DNA from: Deltaproteobacteria bacterium
GTDB lineage: Bacteria; Desulfobacterota_B; Binatia; UBA9968
NCBI GenBank assembly: GCA_016193385.1
Contig: JACPSF010000188.1
Coordinates: forward strand, 1 to 12,441
Direction: 5' to 3'
Length of the DNA: 12,441 bases
Shown here: positions 1 through 6,264 of the stretch, in pieces
How the letters are laid out: each line of letters opens with the position of its first letter
Numbering within the stretch: the stretch's first letter is position 1
Notes under the pieces: model-generated
The model's database searches: none
Told to the model about the DNA's origin: nothing
Seen by the model: the letters and a program-made list of their open reading frames with translations, nothing else
Program-made: the position numbers and the translations under genes

Positions 1-164
1 ATCCTGAGCGAAGCCTGCCGAACGGGGATTCAGTAGGCAGGAACGTGCAGAGACTAGAGGTTGAGGATCCCCTTTTCCAATAAACCTCAGAAGCGCCCGA
101 CACCCTTTTCTTGTAAATGATGAGAGAGGGGTGGTGAGATAGTCCAAGCCTGGCAGAAATGTCA
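1..164. other. Non-coding left edge with small hairpins
   Basis: I see no gene in this stretch. It contains a 6-bp stem (CCTGCC at 14-19 with GGCAGG at 36-41, 16-nt loop) and a 7-bp stem closed by a GAAA tetraloop (CCTGGCA at 149-155, TGTCAGG at 160-166, one G-T pair). The second hairpin lies where the D-arm and 5' anticodon strand of the adjoining tRNA-like sequence would be expected, and it does not fold as a tRNA 5' half. It may be unrelated structured RNA or sequence that replaced the tRNA 5' half. Confidence 0.3.
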
Positions 165-214
165 GGGCACTTGTAACCACTTGGTCGGGGGTTCGAGTCC
201 CTCCCGGGGAGCCA
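165..214 (+). tRNA. tRNA-Thr(UGU)-like 3' half, degenerate or truncated
   Basis: The sequence from 170 reads as a tRNA 3' half. There is an anticodon loop CTTGTAA (170-176, anticodon TGT at 172-174), then CCACT, a 5-nt variable region TGGTC (182-186), a T-stem GGGGG/CCCTC with loop TTCGAGT (187-203), a 7-nt acceptor strand CCGGGGA (204-210), a discriminator G and an encoded CCA (212-214). The T-arm and variable region look like bacterial tRNA-Thr. However, no TCCCCGG-like 5' acceptor strand is present at the right distance. The five bases before the anticodon loop (GGGCA) do not pair with CCACT, and no D-arm is recognisable. It is therefore probably a tRNA pseudogene or a 3' tRNA fragment such as an integrase attachment-site remnant, not a working tRNA. 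A highly divergent functional tRNA is a less likely alternative. Confidence 0.45.
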
Positions 215-225
215 AAAATTTGAGA

Positions 226-259
226 GGTAGAACTCCTGTGGCGGGGGTTCTACCTTTTT
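226..259 (+). terminator. Rho-independent terminator after the tRNA-like sequence
   Basis: An 11-bp stem is formed by GGTAGAACTCC (226-236) and GGGGTTCTACC (244-254), with one T-G pair and a 7-nt loop TGTGGCG, directly followed by TTTTT (255-259). The stem starts 11 nt after the encoded CCA. The arrangement suggests that a transcript ending in the tRNA 3' half is, or once was, made from the left. Confidence 0.75.
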
Positions 260-274
260 CCGTTTCAAGGATTT

Positions 275-294
275 GCGACCTCAATCGAGGTTGC
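275..294 (+). other. Short hairpin between terminator and coxG promoter
   Basis: GCGACCTC (275-282) pairs with GAGGTTGC (287-294) around a 4-nt AATC loop, with one G-T pair. No U-tract follows it. It lies just upstream of the -35-like box at 305. The function is unknown. Confidence 0.3.
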
Positions 295-304
295 CGTCCC
301 GGCC

Positions 305-351
305 TTGACCGACCGAGCTTTTTTGCCTTATACAATCTATCGACATAGATT
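305..351 (+). promoter_or_regulatory. Candidate promoter with overlapping dyad operator for the coxG-GMC unit
   Basis: A -35-like TTGACC (305-310) and a -10-like TATACA (329-334; TACAAT at 331-336 is an alternative) are separated by 18 bp. A perfect 7-bp inverted repeat, AATCTAT (334-340) and ATAGATT (345-351) around CGAC, begins at the end of the -10 box and covers the expected start site. This is the usual place for a repressor operator. The 5' leader to the coxG ATG would be about 70 nt. The boxes and the dyad are visible in the sequence; promoter function and a bound repressor are inferred, and no regulator gene lies in the window. Confidence 0.45.
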
Positions 352-413
352 TACCCGAGAAAAAATCTTTAGGTGGAGAATGATAGACAAGCTGATGGCG
401 GGGAGGCCGCCCG

Positions 414-875
414 ATGATTTTTGAGGGCAAGATCGGCGTGGGAGTTCCGGCCTCGAAGGCGTGGGATTTTCTGATCGACATCAATCGATTTTCCTCTTGC
501 CTCCCTGGGCTCGAAAAGGTGACGCAACTCGATGACCGGACTTTCGATGGAGTTATCGGGGCCACCGTCGGTCCCATCTCAGGCAAGTTTTCCTTCCGCG
601 CCACAATCGTAGAGAGCACGCCGCCGAAAGGAATGGTGGTTCAAACCGAAGGGACGGATTCGGTGACCAGGAGCACGGCGAGCGGGAGCCTGAACCTGAA
701 TCTGGCTGAGCTGGAAAAAGACCGGACGGAGTTGCGCTATCAGGCCAACGTCGAGATCAAGGGGAGGTTGGCCATTTTGGGCGATATGGTGCTTCGGGCC
801 ACCGCCAGCTTGATTCTGGAAGAGTTTGCCCGCCGGCTGCGCCAGCGTCTGGAGGAGGAATCAACGAGCGTCTGA
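414..875 (+). CDS. coxG: CoxG-like SRPBCC (START-like) family protein
   Basis: This 153-residue protein matches the CoxG (carbon monoxide dehydrogenase subunit G) family: an N-terminal strand with MIFEGKIGVGVP, then the helix motif AWDFLIDINRFSSCLPG, a middle GVIGATVGPISGKFSF segment and a C-terminal amphipathic helix with an Arg/Glu-rich end. The fold is a helix-grip cavity that binds a hydrophobic ligand. In carboxydotrophs CoxG helps recruit form I CO dehydrogenase to the membrane and has been linked to quinone delivery. The protein ends soon after the last helix, so the extended C-terminal membrane tail of some CoxG proteins is absent. The ATG has a GGGAGG Shine-Dalgarno at 401-406, 7 nt away. 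The stop lies 25 nt before the GMC dehydrogenase, so the two are probably co-transcribed. No CO dehydrogenase subunit gene is visible, so the CO role is doubtful here. The family call is firm; the partner is inferred. Confidence 0.85.
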   Translation: MIFEGKIGVGVPASKAWDFLIDINRFSSCLPGLEKVTQLDDRTFDGVIGATVGPISGKFSFRATIVESTPPKGMVVQTEGTDSVTRSTASGSLNLNLAELEKDRTELRYQANVEIKGRLAILGDMVLRATASLILEEFARRLRQRLEEESTSV

Positions 876-900
876 TGGAGGAGACTGCGGAGGAGACCCT

Positions 901-2412
901 ATGACGGATCGTTACGACGTGATCATTGTCGGCGGCGGATCAGCGGGCTGTGTGGCGGCCACTCGGCTTTCCGAGGACGCCGGGCGGAAGGTGCTACTCT
1001 TAGAGTCTGGTCCCGATCCGCAGCCAATCCCGGATCTCGTCGCCGAGGCCGGCAACCAGGTCCGTCTGCTGCTGGAGTCTTCCTACGTGGCCATGTATCC
1101 TACAGAGCGGAATAGCGATGGGAGCGTGTTCTACTCCCTGGCGGGGAGGATCATGGGTGGTGGCTCCTCAGTCAATGTCATGTCCGTTTTGCGCCCGCCC
1201 AAGTTCGATCTCGATACCTGGGTCGAGCACGGAAATCCAGATTGGTCTTACGAACGCGTGCTGCCTGTATTGAAGCGCATCGAGTCGGACCAGGACTATC
1301 CGGATGATCCGCTGCACGGCCGAGACGGGCCGCTCTTTGTCAAGCGGCCGTTTACCTTCGATATGCCCAGTTCGGCTCCGGTACAGGCGTTCATCGAGCG
1401 GGCGCTGGGTATGGGACTGCCTCTTTGTCCTGATCTCAACGTGCCGAATCCCCTCGGTGTCTGCGGGTCGCCGTACAACATCAAGAACGGCAAACGCCAA
1501 TCCACTGTCGTCGCCTATCTCAACGGCGCGCGCGGGCGTCCAAACCTCACCGTCATCGATGAGGCTCAGGTGGTCGCGCTTGAGCTTTCCGGCGCCAGAG
1601 TCGAAGGGGTGCGTTATAAGAAGAACGGCGAGGTCCGGACGGCGAGAGGCGGTCAGATTGTCCTTTGCGCCGGCGTTTACCATTCTCCGCAGATCCTGAT
1701 GCTCTCGGGCATCGGGCCGGAAAAAGAGCTGAAGCGGCTGGGCATTCGGGCCGTCCATGCCTTGGAGGGAATCGGCGAGAACTATCAGGACCATCCGGTG
1801 GTTTACATGACTTTTGAAGGGCCCAAGAGTTTTCGTGAGGACTGGATTGTGCCGCGCTTCCGGCTCCTGATCAAGAAAAATCCCATCGGGGATTGCGCCA
1901 ATTTTCACATCATCATGCGCCCCGCGACGGAGGTCGCGGGGATCAAGCGGATGATGCCGATATCCGCGCACCTCTTGGAGCAGCGAAACTGCGGCCGGAT
2001 TTTCCTGAAGAGTTCGGATCCAGATGAATTGCCTGAGGTCGATCCGCAAATGCTCGCGGACCCCGAAGATCTCCGGGCGATGGTTTCGGCCATGGAGTTT
2101 ATCACCGAGCTCGTCGAGGGAAATCCGGTGAAGGAATTTTACGGCCCCCTGCTCCAGCCGGGGCCGGGCGAGGATTGGGCGAAGTTTGCCCGTTCGACCT
2201 ACGACAGCTATCACCATGGAGTGGGGACCTGCAGGATGGGTCCCGCTTCGGACAGGACCGCGGTGGTCGATGAGCGGCTGCGCGTGCATGGGATGACGAA
2301 TTTGTGGATTGCCGACGCCTCGATCATGCCGACGGTGACACATGCCAATACGAATCTCACGGCGATCATGATCGGCGAGCGCCTGTCCGATTTCATCAAA
2401 CAAGCGGATTAG
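901..2412 (+). CDS. GMC family FAD-dependent alcohol/choline dehydrogenase-like oxidoreductase
   Basis: This 503-residue flavoprotein carries the dinucleotide-binding motif VGGGSAG (residues 10-16) with the ribose-binding Glu35. GMC signature 1 (GRIMGGGSSVNVMS, about 82-95) and signature 2 (SPQILMLSGIG) are present. The C-terminal block reads HHGVGTCRMG, followed by ADASIMP and NTNLTAIMIGE. The catalytic base is expected at His439 and the second active-site residue at Asn485, the His/Asn arrangement of choline dehydrogenase-type enzymes. The family oxidises a primary or secondary alcohol to a carbonyl with FAD; the substrate cannot be read from the sequence. No signal peptide is seen, so it is probably cytoplasmic or peripheral. 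I chose ATG 901 because it directly precedes the FAD motif and has GGAGGAGA-type purine runs upstream; the frame is open to an ATG at 826, which would overlap coxG without adding a domain. It follows coxG at 25 nt. Confidence 0.9.
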   Translation: MTDRYDVIIVGGGSAGCVAATRLSEDAGRKVLLLESGPDPQPIPDLVAEAGNQVRLLLESSYVAMYPTERNSDGSVFYSLAGRIMGGGSSVNVMSVLRPPKFDLDTWVEHGNPDWSYERVLPVLKRIESDQDYPDDPLHGRDGPLFVKRPFTFDMPSSAPVQAFIERALGMGLPLCPDLNVPNPLGVCGSPYNIKNGKRQSTVVAYLNGARGRPNLTVIDEAQVVALELSGARVEGVRYKKNGEVRTARGGQIVLCAGVYHSPQILMLSGIGPEKELKRLGIRAVHALEGIGENYQDHPVVYMTFEGPKSFREDWIVPRFRLLIKKNPIGDCANFHIIMRPATEVAGIKRMMPISAHLLEQRNCGRIFLKSSDPDELPEVDPQMLADPEDLRAMVSAMEFITELVEGNPVKEFYGPLLQPGPGEDWAKFARSTYDSYHHGVGTCRMGPASDRTAVVDERLRVHGMTNLWIADASIMPTVTHANTNLTAIMIGERLSDFIKQAD

Positions 2413-2505
2413 TCACTGTCGCGGAGAGATCGGCTGCAAAAGCCCCCTCCGGTTTGAGTCTCAGGGCCGGTTTATCTTACCAATGCTTCAGTTTGCGACG
2501 CGTTG

Positions 2506-3369
2506 ATGTCCGCTCCGTTCACAGCCTTGGTTACGGCGGTTTTCTATGCCGCGGCTCTGGTTTCAGCCCGGCGCGGGTTGAAATATTCCACTCCCGCTAC
2601 CGTGACGTGCGTCTCGGCGAGCGTGCACGCGGTGAGCCTATGGTCCGCTGTTTTTCTTACCGGGGGAATTCCCGAAGTTTCTCCGGTCGCTGTTTCATTG
2701 TTCGTCCTCGTCGGGGTCACGCAGTTGGGAGTTCGGCTGTTCGCCTATACCGGCGTCCATAAAATTGGCGCTTCGCGGAGCAGCACGCTCCAATCCATCA
2801 GCCCGCTCATCAGCGCCGTCTTTGCGATCTCGCTGCTGCACGAAACCGCCGGCGCCGCTGTCCTCTCCGGCACGCTCCTGGTCGTGATTGGGATCGTTCT
2901 CATCTCCTGGAGACCCGAAGAGGAGATCTCGTCCTTTCGCTGGTGGCATCTGCTCTTTCCGCTGGCTGCGGCGTGTCTTACCGGGGTCAATCATCCGATC
3001 CGCCGCTATGCCCTGAGCCTTTCCAATCAACCCCTGTTCTTCGCTGCTCTGATGGGCAGTGTCTCGCTGGGGGGCCTTTTAGGATATCTGGTTTTTTTCT
3101 CCGGCTTCAGGCGCCTGATCTGGCATCGCAAGGCGCTCGTGCCTTTTCTCGTCACCGGCGTCTCGGAAACACTATCGATCCTGCTGATCATCACCGCCCT
3201 GAGCCTTGGTCCCGTGGTGGTCGTCGCGCCGATTGCGTCCACCTATCCTGTGTGGGCCCTGCTAGGAACGGTGATTTTTCTGCGTGATTTTGAGCGGATC
3301 AATTGGCGCACGGTGCTGGGGACCTTGAGCGTAGTTACGGGAACCATCGCCATTCACCTGGGCCACTGA
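2506..3369 (+). CDS. EamA/DMT superfamily permease
   Basis: This 287-residue hydrophobic protein has about ten predicted membrane segments arranged as two EamA repeats (roughly residues 1-135 and 150-285). Typical repeat-end features are visible, such as GASRSSTLQSISPLISAVFA in the first half and VVVVAPIASTYPVWALLG in the second, each leading to the last helices of a repeat. The length fits bacterial ten-helix drug/metabolite transporters. The family exports or imports amino acids, nucleosides, sugars or other metabolites; the substrate is unknown. A TTG at 2503 abuts the ATG at 2506. No good Shine-Dalgarno sequence is visible, and an in-frame stop at 2455-2457 limits any longer start. It lies 93 nt after the GMC gene on the same strand, so it could be read through from that unit and might transport the GMC substrate or product, which is inference. 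Confidence 0.85.
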   Translation: MSAPFTALVTAVFYAAALVSARRGLKYSTPATVTCVSASVHAVSLWSAVFLTGGIPEVSPVAVSLFVLVGVTQLGVRLFAYTGVHKIGASRSSTLQSISPLISAVFAISLLHETAGAAVLSGTLLVVIGIVLISWRPEEEISSFRWWHLLFPLAAACLTGVNHPIRRYALSLSNQPLFFAALMGSVSLGGLLGYLVFFSGFRRLIWHRKALVPFLVTGVSETLSILLIITALSLGPVVVVAPIASTYPVWALLGTVIFLRDFERINWRTVLGTLSVVTGTIAIHLGH

Positions 3370-3501
3370 GCCGGGAGGCAACTTCGGTATCGGACGTCTC
3401 CGCGCTTCGGTGCAGGCCCCCTCCGCAGTCCTGAGCTCATGGAATTCTGAGGGGGGAAACCTGAAGGACCGAGGCACAGGGACGAGGAGGTTGGCAGAGC
3501 C

Positions 3502-3547
3502 GACCCCTAATTGACGCGAGCTTGGAAGCGATATAGATTGACCCCTA
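3502..3547 (+). promoter_or_regulatory. Candidate promoter for the NHL-M29 unit, flanked by direct repeats
   Basis: TTGACG (3511-3516) and TAGATT (3534-3539) are spaced by 17 bp, matching sigma-70 boxes at 5/6 and 4/6 positions. The octamer GACCCCTA occurs at 3502-3509 and again at 3540-3547, one copy on each side of the boxes and 38 bp apart. The leader to the ATG at 3606 would be about 60 nt. The rest of the 236-bp gap (3370-3605) shows no gene. Function is inferred. Confidence 0.35.
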
Positions 3548-3605
3548 TTCAGAAGCGCGTGATTTTTGCCGGCAGAGGTCCGGCCCATCGAAAGGAGGAA
3601 GCACA

Positions 3606-4556
3606 ATGTGTGCCATGATGGGAAGCGGAGAGTATCTCTACGAGGTTGCCGAAGGGTGGGGCAAGTTGCCTGACGGTTGGAGTTACCGCGAAGCTGCCGC
3701 AGTCGGGGTGGACCGGAAGGACCAGATCTATGTCTTTACCCGGGGTGCCCATCCCGTGATCGTGTTCGACAGCGAGGGGAACTTTCTCCGCTCCTGGGGA
3801 GAAGGCCTCTTCAAGCGTGCGCACGGGGTCACGATGGGTCCGGACGATACGATTTATTTGACCGACGACGGCGACCATACCGTGCGCAAGTGCACGCTTG
3901 GCGGGAAAGTGCTGCTCACGCTGGGAATTTCCGGTAAGCCGGCTCCTTTCCAGAGCGGCGAGCCCTTCAACCGATGCACCCACGTCGCCTTCTCCCCCAA
4001 AGGGGAGATCTATGTCTCGGACGGCTATGGCAATTCCCGCGTCCATAAATACACACCGGACGGCAAGCTGATGTTTTCCTGGGGAGAGCCTGGAACCGAT
4101 CCGGGCCAGTTCAACATCGTCCACAACATCTGCACGGACAAGAACGGGTATGTCTACGTCGCCGATCGGGAAAACCATCGGATCCAGGTCTTCGATCCGA
4201 GCGGCAGGTTTGAAACCCAATGGCACAATATGCATCGTCCCTGCGCCCTGTATATGGACACGGGACCCATTCCGCTCTGCTACCTGGGAGAGCTCGGACC
4301 AGGGCTTCCCGTCAATAAAGATATTCCGAACTTGGGGCCGAGGCTCAGCATCCTCGATATGGCAGGCAAAGTGCTGGCCCGCTTGGGGGATATCCGTGGT
4401 GGGGAGGCCCTGGGCCAGTTCATCGCGCCGCACGGGCTCGCGCTCGATTCGAAGGGAAACATTTATGTCGGTGAGGTCTCCTGGACCATCATGGGCCAGC
4501 GTCTCGATCCGCCCCGCGAGCTTCGCACCCTGCAAAAGCTCGTCAAGCGCGCTTAG
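3606..4556 (+). CDS. NHL-repeat beta-propeller protein
   Basis: This 316-residue protein has repeated NHL blades of the pattern G(V/L)x(x)Dxx(G/D)xIYVxDxxNxRIxVFxxxG. They are visible at about residues 34-60, 73-105, 126-160, 173-202 and 274-293; the clearest is the stretch with VYVADRENHRIQVFDPSG. Five or six blades would close a six-bladed propeller related to the lyase domain of peptide-amidating enzymes. Most bacterial members are annotated only as NHL or PAL-like, and some act as scaffolds or lactonase-like enzymes. There is no signal peptide or membrane segment, so it is probably cytoplasmic, unlike many exported NHL proteins. The ATG has a perfect AAGGAGG (3592-3598) 7 nt upstream. It precedes the M29-like gene by 82 nt on the same strand, suggesting one transcript. 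The enzymatic role is not assignable; the fold call is secure. Confidence 0.85.
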   Translation: MCAMMGSGEYLYEVAEGWGKLPDGWSYREAAAVGVDRKDQIYVFTRGAHPVIVFDSEGNFLRSWGEGLFKRAHGVTMGPDDTIYLTDDGDHTVRKCTLGGKVLLTLGISGKPAPFQSGEPFNRCTHVAFSPKGEIYVSDGYGNSRVHKYTPDGKLMFSWGEPGTDPGQFNIVHNICTDKNGYVYVADRENHRIQVFDPSGRFETQWHNMHRPCALYMDTGPIPLCYLGELGPGLPVNKDIPNLGPRLSILDMAGKVLARLGDIRGGEALGQFIAPHGLALDSKGNIYVGEVSWTIMGQRLDPPRELRTLQKLVKRA

Positions 4557-4590
4557 GGAGCGGAGATGGCCACCCGACAAGCCTGATAGG

Positions 4591-4616
4591 GATTTTGCCG
4601 GACGCAGGCAAAAATC
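4591..4616 (+). other. Intergenic hairpin between NHL and M29-like genes
   Basis: GATTTTGCC (4591-4599) pairs with GGCAAAAATC (4607-4616), with one bulged A, around the loop GGACGCA. It ends about 10 nt before the Shine-Dalgarno sequence of the M29-like gene and is not followed by a U-tract, so it is more likely an mRNA stability or translation element than a terminator. A related sequence, GATTTTTGCCGG at 3561-3572, precedes the NHL gene. Confidence 0.4.
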
Positions 4617-4638
4617 GACGGAGTAAAGGGGAGGAACT

Positions 4639-6003
4639 ATGTGCGAATATCACGCCGATGCAAAGCTGACTGCGAGCGGGAATGGAACGTACCCGTCGGT
4701 CAAGGTTTTGGATATTTCATCGCTCATGTCGTGCGCGAAGTTTCTGTGTGAAGAGGAGGGATTGCGCAGGACGGCGGTGGGCTTCATCGGTTACTCCGCC
4801 GTCGGAAAAGGCGATAAGGTTTTGATCGGCGTGGACAGCCATTACGATCCGCGCATCGCGGAGTCCATTGCGGCGGCCTTGAGGGAGAAAGGGGCCAAGG
4901 CCGATATCATTGTCGTGGACGTAGGCCCGGATCGACACTTCGATGAATACGATGAAATTCGGGTCGTAATTCGCAGGGGCCCATCGCGTACCAACCCGCG
5001 GCGCTGGGAAGGCGCCAGGTGGATCGAGGAGCTGGCGGAGAAAAACGGTTACCAGTTGCTGATTCATGGTCGGGGCGGCGGAATACCGAAGACACCCTAT
5101 CACTACGAGCCGATTCCCTGGCAGGTCCTCGGGCAATTCGCGAGCGCGGCTACGACGTATCCGCGGGAAGTCCAACGGCTGATCAATTACAAGGCGTGGG
5201 AGCCCATCTGGAAAAAAGGCAAGGGCGGCAAGATTCACGTTACCGATCCCGAAGGGACGGACTTGAGCTACACCCTTTGGGAGGATTATTTTACCGGCGA
5301 CTGGTTTGCCTTCAATGAGACTCCCTTTTGGGGCCATCTCATGGCCCATCCGTGGACGCCCGTTCTCAAGCAAGAGGACGCGACAGGCTTGATTTGCGGC
5401 ACCACTAGCCACTACTCGAAGCCATTTCCGCTTGTCAAAGTGACGGTCGCAAGGGGAAAGGTCGAGAAGGTCGAGGGCGGGGGCCTTTACGGAGAAGCCT
5501 GGCGGGAGCTGATGGATGAGACGAGGAACACACAGTATCCTTCGTTTCCCGACAAAGGGCTCTTCTGGCTCTGGGAAATGGCGATCGGAACCCATCCTAA
5601 GATCATGAGGCCTTCGAACATTCATATGCTCTCTTCCGGCGGGGCGGAGTGGGAGAGGCGAAGGTCGGGAGTGATCCACACCGGTTGCGGGACCGCGTGG
5701 CGCGCGACGGAAGAGGAATGGGCGGCGGAAAGAAAGATCGCGTATGGCCATCTCCACGTTCACTTGCTATTTTCCACCCTCGATCTCACCACCAAACAAG
5801 GCGAGCAGATCCGTATCATCGAAAAAGGCCGGCTGGTTGCGCTCGATGATCCACAGGTGAGAAAAGTCGCAGAGAAATACGGGGATCCGGATGAGCTTCT
5901 TAAAGAGGACTGGATCCCCGAGATTCCCGGAATCAATGCGGCGGGTTCCTACGACGACTATGCCCGCGAGCCGGCCCGCTGGATCTATCCGAAGGACGCG
6001 TAA
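4639..6003 (+). CDS. M29 aminopeptidase / 2,5-dihydroxypyridine dioxygenase-like metalloprotein
   Basis: This 454-residue protein resembles the thermophilic metalloprotease (M29, aminopeptidase T) superfamily, which also contains the NicX-type dihydroxypyridine dioxygenases. Visible hallmarks are an N-terminal Rossmann-like stretch (VGKGDKVLIGVDSHYDPRIA, near residues 55-75), the strand motif HVTDPEGTDLSYTL (200-213), GLYGEAW, then WEMAIGTHP (Glu313, His319) and a His cluster GHLHVH (His371, His373, His375) near Asp382. Glu313 and the histidines are the likely metal ligands by position. Members hydrolyse N-terminal amino acids from peptides or cleave hydroxypyridine rings; sequence alone does not decide between these. 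The length is greater than typical M29 (about 370-410 aa), with extra C-terminal residues from about 400. ATG 4639 has GGGGAGG at 4629-4635. It is probably co-transcribed with the NHL gene upstream. Confidence 0.7.
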   Translation: MCEYHADAKLTASGNGTYPSVKVLDISSLMSCAKFLCEEEGLRRTAVGFIGYSAVGKGDKVLIGVDSHYDPRIAESIAAALREKGAKADIIVVDVGPDRHFDEYDEIRVVIRRGPSRTNPRRWEGARWIEELAEKNGYQLLIHGRGGGIPKTPYHYEPIPWQVLGQFASAATTYPREVQRLINYKAWEPIWKKGKGGKIHVTDPEGTDLSYTLWEDYFTGDWFAFNETPFWGHLMAHPWTPVLKQEDATGLICGTTSHYSKPFPLVKVTVARGKVEKVEGGGLYGEAWRELMDETRNTQYPSFPDKGLFWLWEMAIGTHPKIMRPSNIHMLSSGGAEWERRRSGVIHTGCGTAWRATEEEWAAERKIAYGHLHVHLLFSTLDLTTKQGEQIRIIEKGRLVALDDPQVRKVAEKYGDPDELLKEDWIPEIPGINAAGSYDDYAREPARWIYPKDA

Positions 6004-6108
6004 AACATTGGCACCTAAAAAACGTTCCGCTGTTCAGTATGCTTCTCTACTCGGCGAACGAGCCTTTCGACTGTGGCCAATAGGCCGGTACCTTAACGGC
6101 CTAAACGA

Positions 6109-6148
6109 TTTGAACGGCTTGAACTGTCGGGCGTTCAAAACGTTCAAA
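6109..6148. repeat. Inverted GTTCAAA repeat in the 6004-6264 gap
   Basis: TTTGAACGGCTTGAAC (6109-6124) and GTTCAAAACGTTCAAA (6133-6148) form a 16-bp stem with two adjacent mismatches around an 8-nt loop. A further GTTCAAA copy follows at 6151-6157. Each arm is itself two copies of the TTGAAC unit, so the element is a tandem of short inverted heptamers. No gene is seen elsewhere in this 261-bp gap. It may be a dispersed intergenic palindrome or a folded 3' UTR; the lack of a U-tract argues against a classic terminator. Confidence 0.55.
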
Positions 6149-6264
6149 CGGTTCAAAATGGTCAGGGCCTGACGGAACCTACGTTATCGGATGTCCACAG
6201 TCTCCAGGCTCGCTCTCCTCGGAGTGTGCGGCACGGGGTTGGAGAGGGCTGACGAAAGGAAAAA

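Noticed and set aside
826..900. Longer start for the GMC protein
   Set aside because: The extra 25 residues overlap coxG and precede the FAD motif without adding a known element; ATG 901 is better placed.
1168..2403. Long minus-strand open frame opposite the GMC gene
   Set aside because: It is a shadow of the GMC coding sequence, with no family motifs and a composition rich in Arg, His and Pro typical of antisense frames.
3417..3462. Possible terminator from CCCCCTC and GAGGGGGG after the DMT gene
   Set aside because: The loop is about 27 nt and no U-tract follows, so it is not convincing.
3549..4580. Minus-strand open frame covering the NHL gene
   Set aside because: The plus-strand frame has clear NHL repeats and a perfect Shine-Dalgarno sequence; the antisense frame has neither.
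4717..5763. Minus-strand open frame within the M29-like gene
   Set aside because: Antisense shadow of a well-supported gene in GC-rich DNA.
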